From NCBI GenBank assembly GCA_016926455.1, contig JAFGOO010000034.1, positions 1 through 14,644 of the forward strand: a DNA stretch of 14,644 bases, given 5' to 3'. Of the stretch, positions 6,987 to 14,514 are shown in pieces. Positions within the stretch are counted from its first letter, which is position 1. Each line of letters begins with the position of its first letter. The stretch is from Methanosarcinaceae archaeon. GTDB taxonomy: Archaea > Halobacteriota > Methanosarcinia > Methanosarcinales > Methanosarcinaceae. The notes beneath the pieces were generated by a model. That model saw only the letters and a program-made list of their open reading frames with translations, was not told the origin of the DNA and did not search any database. A program made the translations under genes and the position numbers.

Positions 6987-8360
6987 ATGGAAATCATCAA
7001 AGAACTTCAATACATAGTTGGAAGCAAATTGGTAACAACTGAACCTTCTGAATTATACTGTTATTCCAGTGATGCGTCACAGATCCTTGGTATGCCTGAA
7101 TATGTGGTGCGTCCAGAGAACACCGAACAGGTTTCTCGTATTCTTAAGCTTACAAATAAACATGGGATAGCTGTAACTCCAAGGGGAGCGGGCACGGGTC
7201 TTGCCGGTGGGGCTGTTGCACTGAGTGGTGGTGTGGTTCTTGACCTGTCAGGCATGAATCGTATTCTTGAGGTGGACATTGATAACCTTCAGGTTGCAGT
7301 GGAGCCTGGAGTTGTTCATGCGAAACTAAATGAAGCACTGAAACCCCACGGTTTTTTCTTCCCACCGGATCCCGGAAGTTCTGACATGTGCACACTCGGA
7401 GGACTTATCGCAAATCGCGGTAGTGGCATGCGTTCTGTAAAATACGGGACAATAAAGAACTATGTACTTGATCTTGAGGTGGTGATGGCAAACGGTACTG
7501 TGATCAACACGGGTTCAAGGACATTGAAATCCTCGGCAGGCTACGACCTGACTGCGCTTATGGTTGGTTCAGAAGGTACACTTGGAGTTATCACAAAAGC
7601 ACTGATGAAAATTCACCCGCTTCCAAAATCACGTATTGTTCTGCTGGCATCGTTTGAGGATGCTGAAATGGCAGGGAGAGCTGTTGTCAAGGTAATTGCA
7701 GGAGGTATTGTTCCGTCTGCATGTGAGATTCTTGACCGAATGACGATAGAAGTGCTGAATGCGTATGACCTTAAAACCCCACTTCCAGATGCAGAAACCA
7801 TTTTACTGTTTGAGGTGGATGGAACGGAAAGTGGTGTGCAGGAAGAAGCAGAAATGGTTAAGTCGATATGCAGATCTTTTGTATCCAGCATCAGGATTGC
7901 GGCAGATGAGAAGGAAATAGATGAGATCTGGACAGCACGCAGGCTTGTAGGTGCAGCAATATCCAGACTCGATCCCCAAATGACTCGAGTTTATGTTGGG
8001 GAAGATATCGGAGTACCAATAAAGGAAATCCCTAATATGTTGAAACGTTTGAGTTCTATTTCAGAGAAATCAGGTTTAAAGATTATGACCTACGGTCATA
8101 TCGGAGACGGCAACCTGCACACAGGCATGTGTATTGATGTGTTTGATGAAGAACAGTGGAAGCGTTTGAACCAAGCTGCAGATGAGATTCACAGGACTGC
8201 CCTTATGCTCGGAGGAACTGTAAGTGCGGAACACGGTATTGGTAGTGCTCGGGGAGAGTATATGAGGCTTGAGAGGGGATTGGCTCTGGGTGTGATAGCT
8301 GCGGTTAAACATGCCCTTGATCCAAAAGGGATATTAAATCCAGGTAAACTGGGGATTTGA
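6987..8360 (+). CDS. FAD-linked 2-hydroxyacid dehydrogenase (GlcD/D-lactate dehydrogenase-like)
   Basis: This is a soluble flavoprotein of the GlcD family, 457 residues from ATG 6987. A TTG at 6975 would add four residues, but the ATG preceded by TGAGATG is preferred. It likely oxidises a 2-hydroxyacid such as D-lactate or glycolate and passes electrons to the Fe-S partner encoded next. Visible: the PCMH-type FAD-binding domain with PRGAGTGLAGGA (65-76) and PPDPGSSDMCTLGGLIANRG (126-145), the segment MVGSEGTLGVITK, then the C-terminal substrate-binding domain with YGHIGDGNLH (369-378) and SAEHGIG (413-419), whose histidines are expected near the active site. Length is normal. The stop lies three bases before the next start, so the two genes form an operon. 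No GlcE-like third subunit or lactate transporter is present. Substrate cannot be decided from sequence. Confidence 0.88.
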   Translation: MEIIKELQYIVGSKLVTTEPSELYCYSSDASQILGMPEYVVRPENTEQVSRILKLTNKHGIAVTPRGAGTGLAGGAVALSGGVVLDLSGMNRILEVDIDNLQVAVEPGVVHAKLNEALKPHGFFFPPDPGSSDMCTLGGLIANRGSGMRSVKYGTIKNYVLDLEVVMANGTVINTGSRTLKSSAGYDLTALMVGSEGTLGVITKALMKIHPLPKSRIVLLASFEDAEMAGRAVVKVIAGGIVPSACEILDRMTIEVLNAYDLKTPLPDAETILLFEVDGTESGVQEEAEMVKSICRSFVSSIRIAADEKEIDEIWTARRLVGAAISRLDPQMTRVYVGEDIGVPIKEIPNMLKRLSSISEKSGLKIMTYGHIGDGNLHTGMCIDVFDEEQWKRLNQAADEIHRTALMLGGTVSAEHGIGSARGEYMRLERGLALGVIAAVKHALDPKGILNPGKLGI

Positions 8361-8363
8361 TGC

Positions 8364-9425
8364 ATGCTTGAATCAGATATCAGGTCAATATTTAAATGCG
8401 TGCGGTGTGGTGCTTGCCGCTCGGTTTGCCCTGTATTCGAGGAGATTGGATGGGAGTCGTCAGGTGCAAGAGGGCGCATGCTTGTGGCACTCGGTGTTTC
8501 ACAGGGACTTGATGTTAGTTCCAGTGTATTCGAAAGCCTTAACACCTGCACTACCTGTGGGTTATGCAGGCAGATATGTCCTGCGGGCGCGGATCCTACG
8601 GGCGTAGTTGAGAATCTCAGGCATCAGCTTGTGCTAAAGGGTAAGATGACGGATTCACAGTTTAACCTGCATAAGAAAATCACATCAAGTTCAAATTCAC
8701 TTGGAGAAGTGTTGGATAGAAAAATGTGGTTGGGTGAGCGTATCAACGAAGTCGGGAAGACTGCCGACTATGTGTATTTTGTTGGGTGTCTTGGAGCCTA
8801 CCGTTATCCTGAAATCGCAGCCCTGACATTTGATTTATTGAAGCAGTTTGATGTAACGCTTTTGCCGTATGAGGTGTGTTGCGGCTCTCCACTTATTCGA
8901 ACGGGGTTCGATGCGGATGACCTGATCGCTCATAATATAGAACAGATAAGAATTGTAGGTGCACATACCGTTATCACGGGCTGCGCTGGATGTTACAATA
9001 CCTTAAAAAATGATTACCCGAAAATGTTTGATGTGATGCATGTTTCAGAATTTCTGTCTGAACATCTATCTGATCTGAAACTTAAGCGTTTGGAACTGAC
9101 AGTAACATATCATGATGGATGCCATCTTGGAAGATGCAATGGTGTACTTGAAGCCCCGCGCGAGGTGATCAAAGCAATCTGCAATCTCAAAGAAATGAAG
9201 ACAAACGGGGAGAATGCCCGATGTTGCGGTGGTGGTGGTGGTGTCAGAAGCGGTTATCCGGCATTATCGCTTTTACTTGCAAAAAAGCGTCTTGCTGAAG
9301 TGCCAGAAGGCATTGATTATATTGTAACCTCATGTCCCCTGTGTCTGAAGAACCTAACCGAGGGTGGAAGTGATACGGACGTTATTGATCTTGTGGAACT
9401 TGTGGCGTTTGCGATGGAACAATGA
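8364..9425 (+). CDS. Fe-S protein with two CCG domains (GlcF-like electron-transfer subunit)
   Basis: The 353-residue protein is the electron-accepting partner of the preceding flavoprotein. It begins with two classical four-cysteine cluster motifs, CVRCGACRSVCP (Cys12, 15, 18, 22) and CTTCGLCRQICP (Cys62, 65, 68, 72). Two cysteine-rich CCG domains follow: Cys142, CCG at 172-174 and Cys207/210 in the first; Cys253, CCG at 287-289 and Cys324/327 in the second. This is the layout of GlcF, LutA and HdrD, so heterodisulfide-reductase-type cluster chemistry at the CCG domains is possible. No membrane helix is present, so it must dock to another carrier; ferredoxin, a membrane quinone via HdrE-like subunits, or the nearby cytochrome b are untested options. 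It overlaps nothing and ends 15 bases from the convergent radical SAM gene. Confidence 0.88.
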   Translation: MLESDIRSIFKCVRCGACRSVCPVFEEIGWESSGARGRMLVALGVSQGLDVSSSVFESLNTCTTCGLCRQICPAGADPTGVVENLRHQLVLKGKMTDSQFNLHKKITSSSNSLGEVLDRKMWLGERINEVGKTADYVYFVGCLGAYRYPEIAALTFDLLKQFDVTLLPYEVCCGSPLIRTGFDADDLIAHNIEQIRIVGAHTVITGCAGCYNTLKNDYPKMFDVMHVSEFLSEHLSDLKLKRLELTVTYHDGCHLGRCNGVLEAPREVIKAICNLKEMKTNGENARCCGGGGGVRSGYPALSLLLAKKRLAEVPEGIDYIVTSCPLCLKNLTEGGSDTDVIDLVELVAFAMEQ

Positions 9426-9440
9426 CGTATCTTTTGCCAT

Positions 9441-11276
9441 TTATCTGTGTTTCCGTCTCCCGATCAAACACTTCCATGCATTCCCAACAAGGTCCATACG
9501 ATCTGATTTTTTGAGTGCTTGGTACACAAGCTGGTAGTTCTGGGGTTCTCTATACTGTAAGAGAGCGCGCTGCATCCGTTTCTCTTCCTTGTTTCTTGGA
9601 ACGTAGACCTTTTCTAATGTAAAAGGGTCGATTCCTGTGTAGAACATGCAGGTGGCAGCAGTCATGGGGGTGGGTGTGAAATCTTGGACATGTTTTGTAT
9701 ACGTGCCAGAGTCACGTATGTACTCTGCCAGTTCGATCATATCTTCCAGTGTGCATCCCGGATGCCCTGATATCAGGTATGTTACAAGGTACTGTTCTTT
9801 ATCCAGTTTCCTGTTAAAATCCTTAAATTTTTCAGCAAATTTCTCGAACACCTCGCGCCTAGGTTTTCGCATGGTGTCTGTTACCCTTTTTGAACAGTGT
9901 TCAGGCGCAACTCTCAGTTGGCCACTTATATGATGTGCGCACAGTTCTTTCATATATTCATCATCCAGAAGCGCGAGATCATAGCGGACACCGTACCCCA
10001 CAAATACCTTTGAAATTCTTGGGATCCTCCGCAGGCTGCGCAGCATCTCAATATTTTTTTTATGATTGGTGTCAAGGGCAGGGCAGGGTTCGGGATACAG
10101 GCAGAACCTATCGGCACACGCACCGCTTTTGTCCCATTTTTTGCACATCATCCCGTACATATTGGCAGTTGGTCCACCCACACCGTTGATGACACCTTTA
10201 AAGTCCTTCATCTGAGTCAAACGTCCGGCTTCGAGCACAACGGATTCTATGCTTCGACTTGTGATCATACGTCCTTGGTGCATGGTAATAGCGCAGAAGG
10301 AGCAGGATCCAAAGCATCCACGGTGTGTGGTTATCGAGAATTTAACAATCTCAAGTGCTGGGATTGCTTCTGTGTAGGATGGATGTGCCTCTCTTGTGAA
10401 AGGGAGTTCGTACACGTGGTCAAGTTCTCGCTGGGTCAGTGCACGCATGGGCTTGTTCTGGATAACAACGGTTTTCGGGTGCTTTTGAACCACCCCTCTT
10501 CCACGTACGGGGTCCTGTTCGTCATACAGCATCCTAAAAGTCTTTGCATAAACCATCCTGTCCTCTGCAACCTCACTGTAGGAAGGAACCTCAATGTAAT
10601 TCCAAAAATCATTTTTTTGCTCTCGCCATTTTCTAACTTCCATTTTCCAAGCGGTCCCATCAATGTCGTTGATATTACTTGCTTCATCGTCGCGATCGAG
10701 CCTTTTTGCAATTTCAACAATCTGGAGCTCTCCCATTCCGTACACAAGAAGGTCAGCAGGCGTGTCTGCAAGAATGGACTGGCGTACCTTATTTGACCAG
10801 AAGTCATAATTAGCGAATCGGCGTAGGGACGCTTCGATTCCACCGATAATGATTGGAACATCGCGGTATGATTCTTTGATCCGGTTAGAGTACACGACGA
10901 CTGCCCGATTTGGACGAAGTCCTATTTTCCCGTCGGGTGAATACACGTCCTTTTTTCTGGGTTTCAGTGCTGGTGTGAAATTTCCAACCATTGAATCTGT
11001 ATTCCCGGCAGTAACGGCAAAAAAAAGGCGTGGTTTCCCCATTTTTTTAAAATCCTCGGTACTGTTCCATCTGGGCTGGGCGATGATTCCTACACGAAAT
11101 CCGGCATCTTCGAGAACACGCCCGATGATAGCTGCACCAAAGGCAGGATGATCCACATATGCGTCACCTGTCACGATGATGACATCTAATCCTTTCCAGC
11201 CTCGTTGTGCAGCCTCTTTAAGGCTCATGGGAAGAAAATCACTAGAAACCTTTGATTGGGATTTTGGTCTTGCCAT
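9441..11276 (-). CDS. YgiQ family radical SAM protein (UPF0313)
   Basis: The 611-residue protein has the YgiQ layout: an N-terminal B12-binding-like half beginning LPMSLKEAAQRGWKGLDVIIVTGDAYVDHP, then the radical SAM core with CFGSCSFC (Cys321, 325, 328) binding the catalytic cluster, and a C-terminal extension. Further cysteines at 378, 387, 392 and 398 lie in a short stretch and might bind a second cluster or zinc. The family is widespread in bacteria and archaea; its substrate is unknown. It is the last gene of the minus-strand series: its ATG lies 15 bases after the stop of the metallo-hydrolase gene, without a recognisable Shine-Dalgarno sequence. A TTATAAC word just upstream could instead provide a leaderless start. 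The long open frame on the opposite strand (10062-10796) is a shadow. Confidence 0.9.
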   Translation of the reverse strand: MARPKSQSKVSSDFLPMSLKEAAQRGWKGLDVIIVTGDAYVDHPAFGAAIIGRVLEDAGFRVGIIAQPRWNSTEDFKKMGKPRLFFAVTAGNTDSMVGNFTPALKPRKKDVYSPDGKIGLRPNRAVVVYSNRIKESYRDVPIIIGGIEASLRRFANYDFWSNKVRQSILADTPADLLVYGMGELQIVEIAKRLDRDDEASNINDIDGTAWKMEVRKWREQKNDFWNYIEVPSYSEVAEDRMVYAKTFRMLYDEQDPVRGRGVVQKHPKTVVIQNKPMRALTQRELDHVYELPFTREAHPSYTEAIPALEIVKFSITTHRGCFGSCSFCAITMHQGRMITSRSIESVVLEAGRLTQMKDFKGVINGVGGPTANMYGMMCKKWDKSGACADRFCLYPEPCPALDTNHKKNIEMLRSLRRIPRISKVFVGYGVRYDLALLDDEYMKELCAHHISGQLRVAPEHCSKRVTDTMRKPRREVFEKFAEKFKDFNRKLDKEQYLVTYLISGHPGCTLEDMIELAEYIRDSGTYTKHVQDFTPTPMTAATCMFYTGIDPFTLEKVYVPRNKEEKRMQRALLQYREPQNYQLVYQALKKSDRMDLVGNAWKCLIGRRKHR

Positions 11277-11291
11277 AAATGGTGTTTTTAG

Positions 11292-11924
11292 TTATAACAT
11301 TGTTTTGGACACTTTTAAGGACAGCAGTATCTGTTCGTTGACATGGTTGTTGGTTACTTCACCATGTCCTGGATAGAGTGTTCTTACATCCAGTTGGGTT
11401 AGTTTCTGGATGGATTGTACAATTCTTTCTGGTGAGCCTCCCACAAAATCCGTTCGCCCCATGCTACCGTTGGGAAACACGGTATCCCCTGAAAACAGGC
11501 TTTTTGATTTGGGATCGTAGAGGCATATACAGCCAGGAGTATGCCCGGGAGTATGGATAACCTCAAGTTTTTCATTGTTAAATGTGACACTTTCCCCGCC
11601 ACTGTAGACGATATCAGGCTCAACCGCTGGGGCCTGGCGTCCAAAAAGCGAAGCAACGCTTGCAACTTTATCTTTCAGGAATAATACATCATCTTTATGC
11701 ATTGCAACCTTTGCCCCACTTTTTGCTGCAATTGTTGCTGCTGCGCCAGTGTGATCGAAGTGACAGTGGGTAAGTATGATAAGTTCAAGGTCGGTAATGT
11801 TAATATATTTTTCAAGTTCCCTTGTAAGGATGTCGGGATTAATACCCGTGTCAATCAGGATTTTTCCATTGATGAGGTATGTGTTGGCATCATATGGGGA
11901 TATGTAAATCCATTGAACGTTCAT
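11292..11924 (-). CDS. Metallo-beta-lactamase fold hydrolase (glyoxalase II-like)
   Basis: The 210-residue cytoplasmic protein has the complete binuclear metal site of the glyoxalase II branch: HCHFDH (His53, His55, Asp57, His58), His128 in TPGHTPG, Asp147 in SGDTVF, and His187 in PGHGE. It is the short single-domain form without the C-terminal glutathione-binding helices of true glyoxalase II. The natural substrate is therefore unknown, likely a thioester or phosphoester. The start ATG 11922-11924 has AAGGAAG ten bases upstream. It sits 24 bases after the tatD-like gene and 15 before the radical SAM gene on the same strand, so co-transcription is probable. The related sulfur dioxygenase and lactamase-like groups are alternatives that motifs alone do not separate. 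Confidence 0.85.
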   Translation of the reverse strand: MNVQWIYISPYDANTYLINGKILIDTGINPDILTRELEKYINITDLELIILTHCHFDHTGAAATIAAKSGAKVAMHKDDVLFLKDKVASVASLFGRQAPAVEPDIVYSGGESVTFNNEKLEVIHTPGHTPGCICLYDPKSKSLFSGDTVFPNGSMGRTDFVGGSPERIVQSIQKLTQLDVRTLYPGHGEVTNNHVNEQILLSLKVSKTML

Positions 11925-11948
11925 GTTTTCTGCTTCCTTGTTAATCTG

Positions 11949-12707
11949 TCAGAGTCCAAAAACCTGTCGCGTGTTTTCTGCTGTCATTCTTGCAACCTCT
12001 GAATCCTTTATTCCCCGAAGCTTTGCTATCACAGTGACCGCATCCACAAGTAACGCAGGTTCGTTTCTACCTTTACGGGGAGATAGATATGGACTGTCGG
12101 TTTCAATGAGCAATCTATCAGACGGAATATATTTTGCAAGGGACTGGTGGTGTTTTGAAAAGCACACAAGCGTTGCAAGGGATACGTAGTGTCCGGCGTC
12201 GGTGATGATTTTCATGGTCTCAAGTGAGCCACTGTAGCAATGGAACACTACTCTGTCCAGATGCTGTACAAGTTTAAAAGCTTCCTCTTCTGCGTCCCTT
12301 GCATGGATTACAATGGCACTATCAGTTGTTTCTGCAATCTCAATTACCTTTTTGAAAACTACAAGTTGGCGTGCCCTTCCTGAATCGGTTCTGCAATGGT
12401 AGTAATCCAGTCCAGCTTCACCCACGGAGATCGCCATCTCTATATGCTGTTCGATCTGGGACAGGATGCCTTCTATTTCTTCCTTACTGCCACTTGTAGC
12501 AACACCTGGACCGAGCCCAAGGGTTGCATGAATATGTCCGTACTCATTGGCAAGTTCTAGGGTTGATAGATTTGTCTTCTGATTTACTCCAGAATTAATA
12601 ATTTCAACAACACCGGCATGTCGTGCACGTTCAATTGCTTCCTGACGGTCGCGGTTGAATTTTGGAAAATCAAGATGGCAATGTGAGTCGATAATCTCCT
12701 GTAACAT
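11949..12707 (-). CDS. TatD family metal-dependent hydrolase / DNase
   Basis: The 252-residue protein is an amidohydrolase-fold phosphoesterase of the TatD family, members of which have 3'-5' DNA exonuclease activity. Metal-site motifs are all visible: DSHCHLD near the start (His9, His11), GEAGLDYY with Glu97, IHARDA with His135, FHCYSG with His156, and ETDSPYLSPRKGR with Asp204. The bacterial GxHP motif is replaced by GLGPG around residue 64, a variation of uncertain meaning. Length is normal. It begins five bases after the leuA stop codon, in an A/T-rich junction without a clear ribosome-binding site, so translational coupling with leuA is likely. The physiological substrate is unknown. Confidence 0.9.
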   Translation of the reverse strand: MLQEIIDSHCHLDFPKFNRDRQEAIERARHAGVVEIINSGVNQKTNLSTLELANEYGHIHATLGLGPGVATSGSKEEIEGILSQIEQHIEMAISVGEAGLDYYHCRTDSGRARQLVVFKKVIEIAETTDSAIVIHARDAEEEAFKLVQHLDRVVFHCYSGSLETMKIITDAGHYVSLATLVCFSKHHQSLAKYIPSDRLLIETDSPYLSPRKGRNEPALLVDAVTVIAKLRGIKDSEVARMTAENTRQVFGL

Positions 12708-12712
12708 AAAAT

Positions 12713-14220
12713 TTATTTTTTAAGCAGCATATTGATAGCTGTCACGAGTGCATCCACTGAAGCCATCACAATATCGGCACTTGCAGACCTCGCCGTCACT
12801 ATTCTTCCTTTTTCATCTTCAACACCGATGATCACGTCTGCAAGGGCGTCGGAACCACCAGTTATTGCCTCAATCCTGAAATCGTGTATACTGACCTTAG
12901 CGTGTTCTCCTATTATGTTTTCAACAGCCCTGAGTGCAGCATCTATTGGACCAATACCAGTGTTTGAGGAAATGTTTTCTTTATCATCAATGATTGCCTT
13001 TACCACAGCAGTTGACGTGATCGTGTTGCCGGTCATTACCGTAAGCTCTTTTAGTTTAAGTACTTCCTTACCTTCCGGTTTTCCAAGCACGACAGACGCC
13101 ACGGCATAGAGATCGGCATCTGTAATTCGTTTACCTTTGTCTGCAATTGTTTTGATCCTGTTGAGTATCTCGTTGAGCTGTTCGTCGGTCGGATACATTC
13201 CTGCTGCATTTAGTGACTTATTAACTGCGTGCCTTCCTGCATGTTTGCCAAGAACAATGCGCCTTTTATGCCCTACCATATCCGGTGTCATGATGCCGGG
13301 TTCGAAGGTGTCTGATTTTTCGAGCACACCATGGGTATGTATGCCTGATTCGTGGGCAAATGCATTATCTCCCACAATTGGCATATGTGGAGGTATGTTC
13401 ACGCATGTGAAACACTCGACCATCTTTGCGGTCTCTACAATATACTCGGTTTTGATGTTCGTTTTCGCGCCGTAGATGGAATGCAGGCTCATCACCGTTT
13501 CCGCAAGGTCTGCATTGCCTGCGCGCTCACCTAGACCATTGATAGTGACCTGTACCTGACTACCGCCAGCCTCCACTGCCATCAGGCTGTTAGCAACCGC
13601 AAGTCCAAAGTCATTGTGGCAGTGGACATCGATGAGGATGCTTATTTCTTCAGCGATGTTCTTGATGAGATTATACATGCCTGAAGGAGCCATTACGCCA
13701 ACTGTATCTGGGACATTGATAATATCACATCCGGCAGCCTCAACGGCTTTGTTGATCTCAATCAGGTAATCAAGATCTGTTCGGGTTGCATCCATGGCTG
13801 AAAACATGCATTTGAGACCGTGGTCTTTGATGTATTCAACGGCATCTACTGCCATTGAAAGCACTTCTTCGCGGCTTTTCTTTATGGTGTGTATCCGTTG
13901 GATATCGGATGTGGAAACGAATGTGTGTATCATGTCCACATCGGTGTCAAGGCATGCATCAAGGTCTTTCCTGAGAACCCTTGCAAGACCACAGACATCA
14001 AGACTGAGCCCGGCATTTGCTATCGATTTTACGGATTGCTTGTCTCCCTCTGATGAGATAGGGAATCCAGCCTCGAGTATGTCTACTCCAAGTTTGTCTA
14101 GCTGGTGAGCAATCTTAATCTTCTGCTCAGTAGTTATGGATACACCAGGCGTTTGTTCCCCATCACGTAGCGTGGTGTCAAAAATAGTTATTTGTTTGTT
14201 CCTAATCGATTTATCGCCAT
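12713..14220 (-). CDS. leuA: 2-isopropylmalate synthase, with defective or non-AUG start
   Basis: The reading frame encodes a DRE-TIM metallolyase that condenses 2-oxoisovalerate with acetyl-CoA in leucine synthesis. The conserved N-terminal active-site block DTTLRDGEQTPG lies at 14179-14144, HCHNDFG near 13624-13604, and NAFAHESGIHTHG further on. The last 140 or so residues form the LeuA-type regulatory domain ending VDALVTAINMLLKK. The total is about 500 residues, normal for LeuA. Citramalate synthase is the main alternative; homocitrate synthase is usually shorter. Oddly, the correct frame has no ATG, GTG or TTG between its upstream stop (14234-14236) and 13943, deep inside the enzyme. The only ATG with a ribosome-binding site (14218-14220, GAGGGATC at 14228-14235) is out of frame and stops after ten codons. 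It heads the series with tatD, the hydrolase and the radical SAM gene. Confidence 0.78.
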
Positions 14221-14227
14221 AAAAAGC

Positions 14228-14235
14228 GATCCCTC
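14228..14235 (-). promoter_or_regulatory. Shine-Dalgarno sequence for leuA
   Basis: On the minus strand GAGGGATC closely matches the archaeal anti-SD complement GAGGTGATC with one base missing. It sits seven bases before ATG 14218-14220, indicating that this ATG is, or was, the intended start of leuA. Confidence 0.6.
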
Positions 14236-14281
14236 AGGTTTGTTTTAGTTTCCATAATAATCAAGGGAGTTAATTAGATCA

Positions 14282-14293
14282 TAGTATAAAAAG
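14282..14293 (-). promoter_or_regulatory. Probable TATA box for leuA
   Basis: On the minus strand the sequence is CTTTTTATACTA, about 65-75 bases before the leuA start region, predicting transcription from about 14260. Alternative TATA-like words at 14347-14358 and in the palindrome 14447-14468 would give longer leaders that include the hairpin described separately. Confidence 0.45.
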
Positions 14294-14373
14294 AAAACGT
14301 TCTTTATTGACAACAGATATCATTTTGTTCCAATGTACCGCATAACCTATATATATTAGAATGGAGTTGTAGG

Positions 14374-14437
14374 GCTGCTCTCAATAGGAGGGTTGATTCT
14401 GGTTTTGTACTGGCTCAACCATAAAATAGAGAGGAGC
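14374..14437. repeat. Long imperfect two-tier hairpin upstream of leuA
   Basis: An outer stem pairs GCTGCTCTC (14374-14382) with GAGAGGAGC (14429-14437), 8 of 9 pairs. An inner perfect 6-bp stem pairs GGTTGA (14391-14396) with TCAACC (14415-14420), with an A-rich internal loop between the tiers and an 18-base apical loop. It would fold as RNA from either strand. It could be a regulatory leader element of leuA if transcription starts further upstream, or a small RNA. I do not recognise a known family. Confidence 0.45.
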
Positions 14438-14446
14438 AAAACAGAC

Positions 14447-14468
14447 ATATATTATTACAATAATATAT
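14447..14468. repeat. Perfect 22-bp AT palindrome
   Basis: ATATATTATT and AATAATATAT form 10-bp arms around the two-base centre AC. It can act as a TATA box in both directions or as a protein-binding site. It lies between the hairpin at 14374-14437 and the operator-like repeat at 14485-14499. Confidence 0.5.
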
Positions 14469-14484
14469 AATCAGTTTGATAAAT

Positions 14485-14508
14485 TTGCCACATTGGCAAG
14501 GTATATAT
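14485..14508 (+). promoter_or_regulatory. Operator-like inverted repeat abutting a TATA box
   Basis: TTGCCA-CAT-TGGCAA (14485-14499) is a perfect inverted repeat with 6-bp arms. It is followed at once by GTATATATG (14501-14508), a good TATA element for rightward transcription. A protein bound at the repeat would cover the BRE position and block TFB, which suggests repression. The transcript would begin near 14530 and leave the window. Confidence 0.45.
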
Positions 14509-14514
14509 GTTATG

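Noticed and set aside
10062..10796. A 244-codon open frame opposite the ygiQ-like gene
   Set aside because: It lies entirely antisense to a well-supported radical SAM gene, has a biased Cys/His/Phe composition and no ribosome-binding site. It is a shadow of the real codons.
14188..14220. Programmed -1 frameshift rescuing leuA from ATG 14218-14220
   Set aside because: The codons before the TAA (ACA AAC AAA) do not form a classical slippery heptamer that allows re-pairing, and no downstream stimulatory structure is obvious.
14360..14470. A 36-codon frame reading GVVGLLSIGGLILVLYWLNHK, hydrophobic and followed by a charged tail
   Set aside because: No ATG, only TTG, GTT or CTG codons, and it coincides with the hairpin and palindrome, which explain the sequence better. 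A tiny membrane peptide cannot be fully excluded.
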